A stretch of 64,000 nucleotides of DNA from Bacillus sp. (in: firmicutes) (GTDB lineage Bacteria > Bacillota > Bacilli > Bacillales > Bacillaceae_J), in assembly GCA_012842745.1 (NCBI GenBank), contig DUSF01000054.1, forward strand, positions 84,645 to 148,644, in the 5' to 3' direction. A program made the translations under genes and the position numbers. Shown here piece by piece: positions 1-9,803 of this stretch; position 1 is the stretch's first letter; every line of letters begins with the position of its first letter. Below the pieces are notes generated by a model. It ran no database searches. It saw only the letters and a list, made by a program, of their open reading frames with translations, and was not told where the DNA came from.

Positions 1-843
1 AGCATCGACAGCAGCAATTGAATCTTCAAAGTCCATAATTGTTGTGACAGCTGATTCCATTACAATATCTTTGACTCCAGCGGGGTCTGTTTTGCCGATT
101 GGATGATTTCGATCAATTTGGATTTCAAAATGAAGTCCATTATTACGGAATAAAACAACAGCTGGATTTTCAACATCACCTTGATAACCGACTAGTTTAG
201 CAGAATCTTGAAGCTGTGCATTTTCCCCATTTGCTAGTGAAACAGATAATTGATTGTTAACAATTTTGTATTCAGTTGCATCACGATGAGATCCAGTTGT
301 TAATGGAATCGTTTGATCAAGGAAATCTCTGCCATATTGAATAACGAGCTCACCACGAACAGGGTTATAAGCGCCGCTTTTTGTTGCTCCGTTTTCTTCA
401 CTAATTGCATCTGTTCCATATAAGGCGTCATAAAGGCTACCCCAACGTGCATTCGCAGCATTGATTGCATAGCGTGCATTATCAACAGGCACAACAAGCT
501 GTGGACCACCTTGAAGTGCAATGGCATCGTCTACATTTTGTGTGTTAATTGCGAAATCTTCCACTTCAGTTTCAAGATAACCAATGTCTTGTAAAAATGC
601 TTTATAGTTTTCAAAATTAAAAGAGCCTTTATTTTCTAAATGCCAAGAATTAATTCTTCTTTGAAGTTCATCACGATGTTCTAATAATGCTTTATTCTCA
701 GGTGCTAAGTCCTTAATAAGCGATTCTAGTCCTGCCCAAAATTGTTCAACAGTCACCGCTGTCTCTGGAAGGGCTTCGTTATTGATAAAATCTTGAAGGA
801 TCGAAGCTACCTGTAAATTGCCGATTTTTACGTAATTAGTCAT
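1..843 (-). CDS. glcB: malate synthase G, N-terminal part (cut by window edge)
   Basis: Condenses glyoxylate with acetyl-CoA to malate in the glyoxylate shunt. Translating the minus strand from an ATG at 843 gives an open frame to base 1 (281 codons of a family near 720). The stretch GPQLVVPVDNARYAINAANA followed by RWGSLYDALYGTDA is characteristic of the G isoform, as is the tail DIVMESAVTTIMDFEDSIAA. An AAGGAGGA ribosome binding site lies at about 851-858. The catalytic C-terminal half is outside the window. Its partner isocitrate lyase is about 58 kb away on the other strand, so the shunt genes are not one operon here. Confidence 0.93.
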   Translation of the reverse strand, partial: MTNYVKIGNLQVASILQDFINNEALPETAVTVEQFWAGLESLIKDLAPENKALLEHRDELQRRINSWHLENKGSFNFENYKAFLQDIGYLETEVEDFAINTQNVDDAIALQGGPQLVVPVDNARYAINAANARWGSLYDALYGTDAISEENGATKSGAYNPVRGELVIQYGRDFLDQTIPLTTGSHRDATEYKIVNNQLSVSLANGENAQLQDSAKLVGYQGDVENPAVVLFRNNGLHFEIQIDRNHPIGKTDPAGVKDIVMESAVTTIMDFEDSIAAVDA

Positions 844-1061
844 TCTGCATTTTCCTCCTTAAATTATAAAGATAGTTCTCTCCTGAACAATGAATGAAAA
901 TTTATAATATTATCTCTATTTTTATTGTTATTTTATATTATAAAAGTTTTCTTGTCAGCTTGAAAATATATATTTCGAATAATAGGTATGCAATTAAGTT
1001 ATAAGGATAGAAGAACATATAGTTATTGTCTAAAAAGTGCTGCGATTCATATCGTACAAAA

Positions 1062-1090
1062 GCAAAAAGGCTGCCTATTGTAGCAGCCCC
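1062..1090 (-). terminator. intrinsic terminator of the small membrane gene
   Basis: On the minus strand GGCTGC and GCAGCC pair around an 8-nt loop (1069-1088) and are followed by TTTTTGC. It sits 16 bases past the stop of the gene at 1106-1333. Confidence 0.8.
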
Positions 1091-1105
1091 AATTATATTA
1101 AAATC

Positions 1106-1333
1106 TTAAAGTTCACTTTGCATTTTCGGATTTTCGCGCGTGGACATCCAGTTCTTAATATCTGTTAAAATGGCAAACACTAAAAAGGAATTAATAATCC
1201 ATACTGATATGAATTGAGGGGTTGTACCTAGTTTCATCACACTGTAATCTTTCAATTCCATGATAATAAAAGCCTCAAGAAAAATTAATCCTAGACCAAG
1301 CAGTAGAGAAGTCCCAGCACGATACAAATTCAA
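1106..1333 (-). CDS. small membrane protein of unknown function
   Basis: 75 residues with two hydrophobic segments, roughly residues 7-26 (GTSLLLGLGLIFLEAFIIME) and 41-58 (FISVWIINSFLVFAILTD), and a short polar tail. The start is TTG at 1333, preceded by GGAAAGGAAG at a normal distance. Its own terminator follows. I do not recognise the family. The start signal and terminator make it likely to be real rather than a chance frame. Confidence 0.6.
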   Translation of the reverse strand: MNLYRAGTSLLLGLGLIFLEAFIIMELKDYSVMKLGTTPQFISVWIINSFLVFAILTDIKNWMSTRENPKMQSEL

Positions 1334-1454
1334 TTACTTCCTTTCCGTTCTTTTTCTTATTAAATGTTTTCTGAATATTATAAGTTTACCATAAATCTTT
1401 AATTAGGACAAACAAGGGCGGAAGAAGGATATGAAAAAGTAAGCCTCTTTTGTT

Positions 1455-3980
1455 TTAGAAATTATTTTTAGTCCAAACCTTTGCTTTGTCTTGAATGTCT
1501 GGGAATTTTTCTTCCAATTCATTTGCTGGAAGTGGATGCCCGAAATAATAACCTTGAACTTCATGACAATTATTTTTTTGGAGAAAATCAACCTGCGTTT
1601 TCTCTTCAACACCTTCAGCGATGACATCAAGATTTAAATTGAAGGCCATGCTGAGTATGGTTGAAACGATTGCTGCATTTTCCTCATTTGTAGTGATATC
1701 TTTAATAAAGGAACGGTCAATTTTCAAGCGATCAATCGGCAGCATTCTTAAATAATTGAGTGAGCTATAACCGGTGCCAAAATCATCAACACTAATTTGC
1801 ACGCCCAATTTTTTTAATTGATCAAGTGTTTTGATGGCTTGGTTTAGAACGACGGTCATGCTCTCTGTTATTTCAAGTTCAAGCAGATTTGGCTCAAGAC
1901 CTGTCTCTTTTAAGATGTTTTCAACGATTTTTACAAGATTTGTTTGTAAAAATTGCTTTGTTGATAAATTAACAGAGACAACAATTGGAGGGATGCCGTC
2001 TTTTATCCACTTAGCTAGCTGTTCACAAGCTGTTCGTAGTACAAATTCACCAATCGGAATAATAAGCCCTGTTTCTTCAGCAATTGAAATGAATTTTCCA
2101 GGTGCAATAATGCCTTTTTCAGGATGAACCCATCTAACAAGTGCTTCCAAGCCGCTTATTTGTCCTGTTTGGATATTGACCTTTGGTTGGTAGTAGACAG
2201 TAAATTCATTTCGATCGAGCGCTTTTCTTAAATCATTCTCAAAAATAAGCTGTTCATATGTTGAGTCTTTTTCAAGCGGTGTATAGATTGCATAATTATT
2301 TCTGCCTAACTCTTTGACTCTATGCATCGCAGTGTCAGCGTGCTTGATAAGTGTTTCAGAATCCTGGCCATCTGTAGGATATAAAGCAATACCGATACTA
2401 CAAGTGACGTGAACTTCATAGCCTGAAATAGTAATTGGCCGATTGATTGTTCTCGTAATTTTTTCAGCGAGCATAGCGGCGTCATTTCCATCATTAATTT
2501 TTGGCAATAAGATGATAAATTCATCGCCGCCAATTCGACCAACAGTATGATCGGGATCAACACAGCTTTCAATTAGCCGCGCGACATACTTTAGCAGTAA
2601 ATCGCCAAAATCATGTCCTAGTGAATCATTAATAATTTTGAAACGATCCAAATCCAGAAACATAACAGCTAACATATATGAGTTTTCGTGATTTTTTATT
2701 GAATTTAAAGCTCTATCCAAGCTTGATTTAAAATATCGGTAATTTGGCAAATCTGTTAAATAATCATGAAAGGCCGACTGCCTTAGCGACTCATAAGCGT
2801 ATACGCGATCCAATGCAATCGATATTTGATTGGCGAATACAGCAAATGTGCTATCCTCTTTTATATTTTCTTTAAAAAAATTTTTTTGAAAGCTTCCGAT
2901 ATTTAATGTCCCCATTACTTTGTCATTAATCATTAATGGCAACGATATCGTTGCCTTAATTCCTTGCCTTAAAGGAACCTGTTCACAATCGTATATATTC
3001 GTAGATGGTAAATCATTACGTATTACAGGTTTTTGTGTGTTGGCTACGATTTGAAATGGTGTGTCTTTAAGAGGAATCTCACTTATCATTATATTGTCAT
3101 TATCTGTAATATAGTGAATAGTAACAATATCTTTATTATCATCGAATAATGAGATTGATAATCTGTCAGGATTTAAAAAAGCTTTGATTTCTTTTAAAAT
3201 AATACTGATTACATCATAATGACTTAAATTTTGTTTTAAAACTGATTGCGAAATATTTCCTAGTGTTTTTAATTGCTTAATTTTTTCTGAAAGCCTTGTC
3301 GTTGCTCGCAAAACTTCTTTTTTTAAGTTTTCTTCATTTTGCTCAATCGTTGCTGCCATTTGGTTAAAGACTGTTGATAATGATTTGATCTCAACTGTGC
3401 CTTCTACATTAACCTGTATATGGCGTTTTCCTTCGCTCATCGCCCTTGCCGCATTCATTAATTCCTTAAGCGGCAATGTCAATTTTTTGCTGACAATCAC
3501 TGAAATAATCATGGAGCCTGCTGAAACTAATAACATAATAAGAAGAGTATAAGTATATAATCTATTTTGCTTTGATTGTAAGGCATCCTTTTTTAGGGCA
3601 ATCTCAATTTCTCCCAAGTATGAGTTGAAATATAATAAAGGAACCTTTTCAATAAATAAATCTTTGTTTGTGAAAGTCTCTCCTTTTTGATTGACGACTT
3701 TTCCAGATTGATCCCTAACAATAACGTATTGAATGTTCGGTTGATCTAGCAGCGAATAGGCAAGTGGAGAGATACTGCTGTAATCTTGATTTAGCATTGA
3801 AAGGGCAATGGCCGAACGTAACGTAGTTGCTGCTGTAATTCCTTCACTCCTTAACCCTTCTTCTAAATTGTCAGCTGCGTGATAAAGATAAATTGAGCCA
3901 AGTGCAATTATACAAATTAGGATCAGAGTGTTCATGGTTAGCCATATGCGAAATGTAATGCTATTTCTCTTTGCTAACAT
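1455..3980 (-). CDS. membrane-bound GGDEF-EAL c-di-GMP regulator with HAMP and GAF
   Basis: 841 residues. An N-terminal membrane helix (about 10-32), an extracytoplasmic loop and a second helix (about 142-165) are followed by a HAMP region (to about 218), a GAF-like domain (about 235-395), a GGDEF domain and a C-terminal EAL domain. The diguanylate cyclase signature is intact (GRIGGDEFIILL), but no RxxD inhibitory site is seen five residues before it. The phosphodiesterase motifs are canonical: EALVRW, NLSTKQF, ELEITES, DDFGTGYSSL, KIDRSF, AEGVEE and QGYYFG. This suggests a working phosphodiesterase whose GGDEF domain may be active or regulatory. Start ATG at 3980 has GGAGG upstream. Confidence 0.92.
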   Translation of the reverse strand: MLAKRNSITFRIWLTMNTLILICIIALGSIYLYHAADNLEEGLRSEGITAATTLRSAIALSMLNQDYSSISPLAYSLLDQPNIQYVIVRDQSGKVVNQKGETFTNKDLFIEKVPLLYFNSYLGEIEIALKKDALQSKQNRLYTYTLLIMLLVSAGSMIISVIVSKKLTLPLKELMNAARAMSEGKRHIQVNVEGTVEIKSLSTVFNQMAATIEQNEENLKKEVLRATTRLSEKIKQLKTLGNISQSVLKQNLSHYDVISIILKEIKAFLNPDRLSISLFDDNKDIVTIHYITDNDNIMISEIPLKDTPFQIVANTQKPVIRNDLPSTNIYDCEQVPLRQGIKATISLPLMINDKVMGTLNIGSFQKNFFKENIKEDSTFAVFANQISIALDRVYAYESLRQSAFHDYLTDLPNYRYFKSSLDRALNSIKNHENSYMLAVMFLDLDRFKIINDSLGHDFGDLLLKYVARLIESCVDPDHTVGRIGGDEFIILLPKINDGNDAAMLAEKITRTINRPITISGYEVHVTCSIGIALYPTDGQDSETLIKHADTAMHRVKELGRNNYAIYTPLEKDSTYEQLIFENDLRKALDRNEFTVYYQPKVNIQTGQISGLEALVRWVHPEKGIIAPGKFISIAEETGLIIPIGEFVLRTACEQLAKWIKDGIPPIVVSVNLSTKQFLQTNLVKIVENILKETGLEPNLLELEITESMTVVLNQAIKTLDQLKKLGVQISVDDFGTGYSSLNYLRMLPIDRLKIDRSFIKDITTNEENAAIVSTILSMAFNLNLDVIAEGVEEKTQVDFLQKNNCHEVQGYYFGHPLPANELEEKFPDIQDKAKVWTKNNF

Positions 3981-4296
3981 TTCCTATTTCCTCCATTTTC
4001 GAAGCCGTTCTTGTGTGTATTTTTTAAATTATTTAATTCGCCACTATATGTCAAGTACACCATTATTATACATTATATTCTTAAATAAACATTTTAAAAA
4101 GTCGAAAAAGCAAATTAAAGCTATTAATTTTTTCTCCTTTTTCATAAATTGTTCATTTTTTTTAAGGCCAATGTAGATAGTTTTGGAAAGTGCAAACTGC
4201 AGAATTGATATATTTATATAATTAATACTAGCATAAAATGAAAGGGAGTCATATAATAGTTTTATTATTTTTTATATTGAAAGACGAGGTATTATA
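3981..4296. other. intergenic region between the divergent c-di-GMP gene and rarD remnant
   Basis: 316 bases, very AT-rich, presumably holding both divergent promoters. I see no RNA gene, repeat or credible small ORF. Confidence 0.4.
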
Positions 4297-4774
4297 ATGG
4301 AAGAAGAACAAAAAATGAAAGGTTTCTTGTATGGCTTTTTTGCCTATTTAATATGGGGAGTACTCCCGTTATACTGGAAGGCATTAGATGGAATACCCGC
4401 TGAAGAAATATTAGCACACCGTGTATTTTGGTCCTTTATATTAATGGTTTTTATTATCGTTTTCTTTAAAAAGTGGGACTCTTTTTTAGAAGAGTTAAAA
4501 ATAATGATCTCAAATAAATTGTTATTACTATCTGTCGTCCTATCAGGTGTTCTTATTAGCGGGAATTGGCTTATTTATATTTGGGCAGTTAATCATGACC
4601 ATGTCCTTGAAGCTAGTCTTGGTTATTATATTAATCCATTAATAAGTGTCTTGTTGGGCATTATCGTTCTAGAAAACGCATTTTATCGCCTTTTCGTCTA
4701 TTTGGCTCGCATTAATAATCTATTCTTTATCAAATGTGAAACAAATTCGAATCTTCTCGTCTAAACATTATTAA
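4297..4774 (+). pseudogene. rarD: rarD/EamA transporter pseudogene with internal deletion
   Basis: The first 127 or so codons match RarD, an EamA-family membrane permease of about 300 residues (WGVLPLYWKALD, EEILAHRVFWSF, NWLIYIWAVNHDHVLEASLG, YYINPLISVLLG). Reading then leaves the family after about base 4675. A shift of frame from about 4675 gives KTHFIAFSSIWLALIIYSLS and runs to a TAA at 4772-4774; this resembles the last transmembrane helix of RarD. So the middle (roughly 130-140 residues) is missing and the two ends are joined out of frame. The deletion appears to join equivalent places in the two EamA repeats. In-frame translation stops at 4764. Confidence 0.75.
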
Positions 4775-4782
4775 AACAAAAA

Positions 4783-4851
4783 AGAGCCAAGCATTTGCTT
4801 TTGTTTAGATAATTAATAATTTTCTAAATTTTAAAAGCAAAGATTGGCTCT
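4783..4851 (+). terminator. long hairpin after rarD remnant, shared with fbpB-like gene
   Basis: Arms AGAGCCAA-TTTGCTTTT and their complement at 4834-4851 enclose an AT-rich loop. Runs of A before and T-rich sequence after allow termination from both sides. Confidence 0.55.
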
Positions 4852-4860
4852 ATTATTTTA

Positions 4861-5007
4861 TTAGCTTCTTGACATGGACGCTGCCAGTTGTTTTTGATGT
4901 TTTTTTTCTAATTTTAATTCGATCCGATCTAATTCTTTTTCGTCGCGCATTAATTCCATTTTATTCTCTTTTACTAACTCTTCAAACGACAATATTCTTT
5001 TTTTCAT
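4861..5007 (-). CDS. Fur-regulated basic protein B (FbpB)-like small protein
   Basis: 48 codons from ATG at 5007 to TAA at 4861, with GGAGG at 5016-5020. The protein starts MKKRILSFEELVKENKMELM and continues with an acidic/basic helix (RDEKELDRIELKLEKKHQ). This is the pattern of FbpB-type proteins, which in B. subtilis help the FsrA small RNA in the iron-sparing response. I could not find a clear Fur box upstream, so iron control here is inferred only from the family. Confidence 0.72.
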   Translation of the reverse strand: MKKRILSFEELVKENKMELMRDEKELDRIELKLEKKHQKQLAASMSRS

Positions 5008-5268
5008 TACATAATCCTCCAATCAGTTTTTTTATAATAATCCTTTTTCTATATTTATTATTATGACTTTAGTATAAGTTTACTCTATTTCGACAATATA
5101 TGATATTTATCACATTTTCAACTATTTATGACATAAGTTCACAATATGTTAACAATTTTCTGAAAAATCATCCGAATAGTGAAAATACTTGAGATTAAAT
5201 GAGTTGTATGATAAATTATTTTTAAGAAAATGACTAAAAGACTAAAATGGTCAACAGGTGGTGCTGTA

Positions 5269-5838
5269 GTGGATAAAAGAGAAAAAATTAGACAGGCAGC
5301 AACGAAATCTTTTGCGATGTTTGGTTTCAAAGGGACAACTGTCGATCAGATTGCAAAGATTGCTGGTGTTGGAAAGGGAACAATCTATACTTATTTTGAA
5401 AATAAGGAATTAATTTTACATGAAATTATTCGTAATTTAATTCAAGAAATGAAAAAGGTTGCTGAAAAATCAATTCAGCCGGAAAGAACGACGTTCGCGA
5501 ATTTGCATGAGGTCCTTTATGCCATTCTTCTTTATCGAAAAGAGCACGAATTAATGATCAAACTTTCCCAAGAGGTAAAGGAATATGGGACTGAGGCTGC
5601 TAAAGAAGCACTTATGGAAATTGAAAAGGAGTTAATTTTTTATATTCAAAGCTTTATCGAAAAAGCCATCCAAAATCAAAAATTTAAGAAATGCGATCCG
5701 AAAATCACGGCATTTGTCATGTATAAATTGTACGTTTCTTTAGTTGTCGATTGGAATGACAAACATGAGGTGCTAACGAATGACGAAGTTTTTGATTTGT
5801 TTAGGCTCTATTTAATGGAAGGTTTAATGATCCAATAG
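5269..5838 (+). CDS. TetR-family transcriptional repressor
   Basis: 189 residues from GTG at 5269, chosen because AGGTGG lies seven bases upstream; an ATG at 5230 in the same frame lacks a good ribosome binding site. The N-terminal helix-turn-helix reads AATKSFAMFGFKGTTVDQIA then AGVGKGTIYTYFENKELIL, typical of TetR. The C-terminal helical domain would bind an inducing ligand. It stands 18 bases upstream of the HlyD/ABC-2 genes in the same direction and probably represses them. Confidence 0.9.
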   Translation: MDKREKIRQAATKSFAMFGFKGTTVDQIAKIAGVGKGTIYTYFENKELILHEIIRNLIQEMKKVAEKSIQPERTTFANLHEVLYAILLYRKEHELMIKLSQEVKEYGTEAAKEALMEIEKELIFYIQSFIEKAIQNQKFKKCDPKITAFVMYKLYVSLVVDWNDKHEVLTNDEVFDLFRLYLMEGLMIQ

Positions 5839-5856
5839 AAAGAAGGATGGATTGAG

Positions 5857-7056
5857 ATGAAAAATTTACGGGTGATTGTTTTTCTTGTCATGTCTATATT
5901 AATTGCTGGCGGAGCAACCCTTATTTATACAAGCCAAGCGTCTGGTGGGAATTCACCAGTCAATAAGCCAACAGCCTATATTGAAGCAACAAATGTAAAT
6001 GCCAGCTTCAAAATTGCTGGGAGAATCACCGAGGTGTTAGTGGATGAAGGAGACCATGTTAAAAAAGGGCAAGTTTTGGCACGGTTAGAAAGTAAAGAAT
6101 TGGAAAACAAAGTAGCGCAGGCAGAGGCTGCCATTTTATTGGCAGATGGCAAAATAGCCGAGGCTAGCGGTGCTAAAATGGCAGCAGCCGCTAAAGAACA
6201 ACAGGGTAGTGAAGCTGTCACAATAACTGAACAATCAATTGCAAGCCAAATCGAGCAAGCAGAGGCGGGGATTAAGGCTGCAGAGGCAAATGTGCAGGCC
6301 GTAAATGCAAAAGTGAATGCAGCAAAAGAATTGTATGATATCGCAACAACGAATTATGAACGCGCCACAGCTTTGCTAGCAGCAGGTGCCACAGCGCAAG
6401 TTCAGGTTGATGAAGCAAAAGCTAAAATGGAGCAAGCAAAGGCTGAATACCTTGCTTCTAAAGAACAGGAAAAAGCTGCGATAGCACAAGTAGAGCAGGC
6501 TAAAGCAACTATGAACAACGCGATTGCCAATCGCGGAAAAGTAGGTGTCAGTAAGAAAGATGTGGAGGTCGCAAGTGCATCAGTTTCCCAAGCAGAAGGA
6601 GCGATTCAATCAGCAAAAGGAGGAAAAAACCAAGCAGAGGCTGCATTAGCTGAAGCGAAAACATATTTAGGTTATACAGAATTAGTCGCTCCCTCTGACG
6701 GAGTCATTGTGACGAAATCAGCAGAAATGGGTGAGTTAGTCAATTCTGGTTTTCCTATTTTTACAATTGAAACAAATGGTCCGAAAACAGCTCATTTTTA
6801 TCTTGATGAAACGGAAGTTGTCGATTTAAATAAGGGGGATAAAGTGATTGTCGAATTAGTAGCGGCGAAGCAAAAAATAGAAGGCATAATTAAAATGGTT
6901 TCCCCTGCCGGTGATTTTGCTGTGAAAAAAGCAACGCAAAATATCGGGGATACGGATGTCCGTTCTTTTGCCATTAAGGTTGAATTGCCAAACCTCCCTA
7001 GTGGTGTCCAAACTGGTATGACGGTTAAATTGCTAGGTAAAGGTGAAGCCAAATGA
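5857..7056 (+). CDS. HlyD-family membrane fusion protein of an efflux system
   Basis: 399 residues. One N-terminal membrane helix (about 5-24) anchors an extracytoplasmic chain. A lipoyl-like half (IAGRITEVLVDEGDHVKKGQ) is followed by an Ala/Glu/Lys-rich coiled coil from about residue 80 to 260, the second lipoyl half (YTELVAPSDGVIVTKSAEMG) and a beta-barrel part. It probably connects the following ABC-2 permease to the cell exterior for drug or lipid export. It starts at ATG 5857 with AGAAGGATGG upstream. The stop overlaps the next start (ATGA). Confidence 0.9.
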   Translation: MKNLRVIVFLVMSILIAGGATLIYTSQASGGNSPVNKPTAYIEATNVNASFKIAGRITEVLVDEGDHVKKGQVLARLESKELENKVAQAEAAILLADGKIAEASGAKMAAAAKEQQGSEAVTITEQSIASQIEQAEAGIKAAEANVQAVNAKVNAAKELYDIATTNYERATALLAAGATAQVQVDEAKAKMEQAKAEYLASKEQEKAAIAQVEQAKATMNNAIANRGKVGVSKKDVEVASASVSQAEGAIQSAKGGKNQAEAALAEAKTYLGYTELVAPSDGVIVTKSAEMGELVNSGFPIFTIETNGPKTAHFYLDETEVVDLNKGDKVIVELVAAKQKIEGIIKMVSPAGDFAVKKATQNIGDTDVRSFAIKVELPNLPSGVQTGMTVKLLGKGEAK

Positions 7057-8255
7057 AAATAGGGCAAATCATAAATGAAGAGTGGGGCAATATATTTAAA
7101 GATAAGCGCCTATTTGCCGTTCTTTTCATTATCCCGATTATGTATACTGCAATGTTTGGCTATCTTTATTCTAATCACCGCGTAAAAGAAATGGCTACAG
7201 TTATTTTAGATGAAGATGGGAGTCCGTTAAGCCGTCAAATTATCAAGGCTTTTGATGAAACAGAAACATTTAATATTACTAAACAAGTCGGAACGGAAGC
7301 AGATATTCAGCCATTACTTGAATCAGGAAAGGCAAAGGTTGCCATCGTCATTCCAGGTGACCTATACAAAAAGGTTTTGCGCGGTGAAGAAGCGCCGATT
7401 ATGACGATCATTGACGGCAGCAATATGCTTATCTCTAACGCAGCAACAAAGGCGGTGAACGAGGTTATAACAAATTTTAGCTTCGGCGCTTCATCGGAAA
7501 AGTTGGCTCAAAACCATTTTAATGCTGAACAAATAAAGTTGACACTCCAAGCGATGCCGTTTAGAACAAGGGTGTTGTATAATGGAACTTTTAATTATGC
7601 GGATTTCCTTGTTTATGGTCTAATTGGTGTGGCATTGCAGCAGGTTTTATTGTTGGGCTTATCATTAACCGTAACCCGTGATAAGGAAAGGGGCGAATGG
7701 GGGAGATTTCAAGAATGGCGTGAACATCCTTGGAAAATTGCATATGCGAAAACAGCGCCTTACTTTTTAATCGGTATTTTTGACATCATTACAACATTTT
7801 TAGTGGCGATTTACGGCTTCAATTTGCCGATGCGTGGCAGCATTATTCCTATAACCTTTTTATCAGTAGCGTTTACATTTGCTTTATTAGGAATCGGTTA
7901 TGTTGCAAGCTTGTTTTCGGCTAATCAAGTTGGGGCTACGCAAATTACGATGTTAATCGCTGTTCCATCGTTTTTGTTATCTGGCTTTACATGGCCATTT
8001 GAAGCAATGCCAAAATTCTTAAGTTTTGTTGGGCATCTTTTACCATTAACTTATTTTCTAGATGGGGTAAGAAATATCTTCATTAAAGGTGTCGGGTTCG
8101 ATTTAATTTGGAGTGATTGTGTTGTTTTGTTATTGATGGGTCTTGTGACATTTTTAATAGCTTTCATTGCTTCAAGCTTAAACAAATACTGGGAGAGGGA
8201 AACACGCCACGATTCACACATAATCAATGAGCATGAAGGCATACATTTGAATTAG
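7053..8255 (+). CDS. ABC-2 type export permease
   Basis: 400 residues with the ABC-2 layout: one N-terminal helix (about 20-40), a large extracytoplasmic domain, then five or six helices from about residue 175 to 375 (for example FLVYGLIGVALQQVLLLGLS, FLLSGFTWPFEAMP, LLPLTYFLDGVRNIFIKG). It overlaps the HlyD gene by four bases. No ATP-binding subunit is in the operon, so it must borrow one encoded elsewhere or work differently. The substrate is unknown. Confidence 0.88.
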   Translation: MKIGQIINEEWGNIFKDKRLFAVLFIIPIMYTAMFGYLYSNHRVKEMATVILDEDGSPLSRQIIKAFDETETFNITKQVGTEADIQPLLESGKAKVAIVIPGDLYKKVLRGEEAPIMTIIDGSNMLISNAATKAVNEVITNFSFGASSEKLAQNHFNAEQIKLTLQAMPFRTRVLYNGTFNYADFLVYGLIGVALQQVLLLGLSLTVTRDKERGEWGRFQEWREHPWKIAYAKTAPYFLIGIFDIITTFLVAIYGFNLPMRGSIIPITFLSVAFTFALLGIGYVASLFSANQVGATQITMLIAVPSFLLSGFTWPFEAMPKFLSFVGHLLPLTYFLDGVRNIFIKGVGFDLIWSDCVVLLLMGLVTFLIAFIASSLNKYWERETRHDSHIINEHEGIHLN

Positions 8256-8267
8256 TGGAAGGAGTAG

Positions 8268-8295
8268 AAGGCTGACATAATAGTTGGCCTTTTTC
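8268..8295 (+). terminator. terminator of the TetR/HlyD/ABC-2 operon
   Basis: AAGGCTGAC and GTTGGCCTT form an imperfect stem with G-T pairs, followed by TTTTTC. Confidence 0.65.
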
Positions 8296-8361
8296 TGTGG
8301 AAATAATAATCCATAATAAGGAAATACTAATGAAATAGAAAATAAAAGGGGGTTCATCTTA

Positions 8362-9750
8362 ATGAAATATCGGGTTGAAAAGGACACGTTAGGTGAAGTG
8401 GAAGTAGAAATAGATAAGCTTTGGGGTGCACAAACAGAGCGCAGTAGACGAAATTTTCCGATTGGCAAAGAAAAGATGCCACTTGAGGTTATTAAGGCAT
8501 TTGCGGTTTTGAAAAGAAGCGCAGCTATTGTCAATGGCGAGCTTGGAAAGCTAGAAAAAGATAAAGTAGAAGCGATTGTTGAGAGTGCAGATGAAATTAT
8601 CGCTGAAAAGTTGGATGAACATTTCCCGCTAGTTGTTTGGCAGACTGGCAGTGGGACGCAGTCAAATATGAATGTTAATGAAGTCATTGCTCATGTAGGC
8701 AATGAGAAATTGGCGGCGAAAAAATCTCCAATAAAGCTTCATCCAAATGATGACGTCAATAAATCACAAAGCTCCAATGATACATTTCCGACAGCGATGC
8801 ATGTTTCCGCTGTTTTAATGATTGAGCAGCAGCTTTTGCCTGCGGTTAAAAAGTTGAAGGAAACATTAAAGAAAAAAAGTGAACAATTTGTCGATATAAT
8901 CAAGATTGGGCGGACACATCTCCAAGATGCCACACCATTGACATTGGGGCAGGAAGTTTCTGGCTGGCAGCGCATGCTAGAGAAAAACGAAAGCATGCTT
9001 GAAAGTAGCTTAGATTATGTCAGGGAGTTGGCCATTGGTGGTACCGCTGTTGGAACGGGGATTAATGCCCATCCACAATTTGGCGAAAAAGTAGCGGCGG
9101 AAATCTCTACTTATACAGGGAGCAAATTCATTTCTGCACCAAATAAATTTCATGCCTTAACGAGCCATGATGAATTAGTTCATGTCCACGGGGCTTTAAA
9201 GGCGTTGGCGGCTGATTTAATGAAGATTGCCAATGATGTTCGCTGGCTTGCAAGTGGGCCTAGATGTGGTATTGGGGAATTAACAATCCCCGCAAATGAA
9301 CCGGGAAGTTCCATTATGCCTGGGAAAGTGAATCCAACACAAAGTGAAGCGTTGACAATGATTGCCTGCCAAGTCATGGGGAATGATGCCGCCATCGGCT
9401 TTGCAGCGAGTCAAGGAAATTTTGAACTGAATGTTTTTAAGCCAGTAATCATTTATAATTTTCTGCAATCAGTGAGGTTATTAGCTGATGGCATTGAATC
9501 TTTCCATGACCGTTGTGTTGTAGGCATTGAGGCAAATAAAGATGTTATTGAACATTATTTGCATGATTCATTAATGCTTGTCACAGCATTGAATCCATAT
9601 ATTGGTTATGAGAAGGCCGCAGAAATAGCGAAAAAAGCATTTAAAGAAAACACTACTTTAAAAAATGCCGCTGTAAAATTAGCTTATTTAACTGCCGAAC
9701 AGTTTGATGAATATATTAATCCAGCGGAGATGATTCATCCGAGGGAATAA
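8362..9750 (+). CDS. fumC: class II fumarate hydratase
   Basis: Interconverts fumarate and malate in the TCA cycle, as a cytosolic homotetramer. 462 residues, the usual FumC length. Signature regions are present in order: [14 protein letters not shown] (about 93-106), [20 protein letters not shown] (about 129-148), [16 protein letters not shown] and the fumarase loop [16 protein letters not shown] (about 315-330). Start ATG at 8362 follows AAAGGGGG. It stands alone between terminators. It feeds the same malate pool as GlcB. Confidence 0.97.
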   Translation: MKYRVEKDTLGEVEVEIDKLWGAQTERSRRNFPIGKEKMPLEVIKAFAVLKRSAAIVNGELGKLEKDKVEAIVESADEIIAEKLDEHFPLVVWQTGSGTQSNMNVNEVIAHVGNEKLAAKKSPIKLHPNDDVNKSQSSNDTFPTAMHVSAVLMIEQQLLPAVKKLKETLKKKSEQFVDIIKIGRTHLQDATPLTLGQEVSGWQRMLEKNESMLESSLDYVRELAIGGTAVGTGINAHPQFGEKVAAEISTYTGSKFISAPNKFHALTSHDELVHVHGALKALAADLMKIANDVRWLASGPRCGIGELTIPANEPGSSIMPGKVNPTQSEALTMIACQVMGNDAAIGFAASQGNFELNVFKPVIIYNFLQSVRLLADGIESFHDRCVVGIEANKDVIEHYLHDSLMLVTALNPYIGYEKAAEIAKKAFKENTTLKNAAVKLAYLTAEQFDEYINPAEMIHPRE

Positions 9751-9756
9751 TTAAAC

Positions 9757-9781
9757 GGCCCCAAGCGATTTGCTTGGGGCC
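9757..9781. terminator. hairpin between convergent fumC and SASP gene
   Basis: Perfect 10-bp stem GGCCCCAAGC/GCTTGGGGCC with a 5-base loop. It lies between two convergent genes. T-runs are weak on both sides. Confidence 0.7.
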
Positions 9782-9803
9782 AAGCCATTTATATTAAGTT
9801 GAA

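Noticed and set aside
3928..4176. 82-codon plus-strand frame
   Set aside because: Antisense to the start of the c-di-GMP gene and extending into noncoding sequence without a start signal.
5008..5150. Fur box upstream of the FbpB-like gene
   Set aside because: AT-rich sequence but no match to the 19-base GATAATGATAATCATTATC type site.
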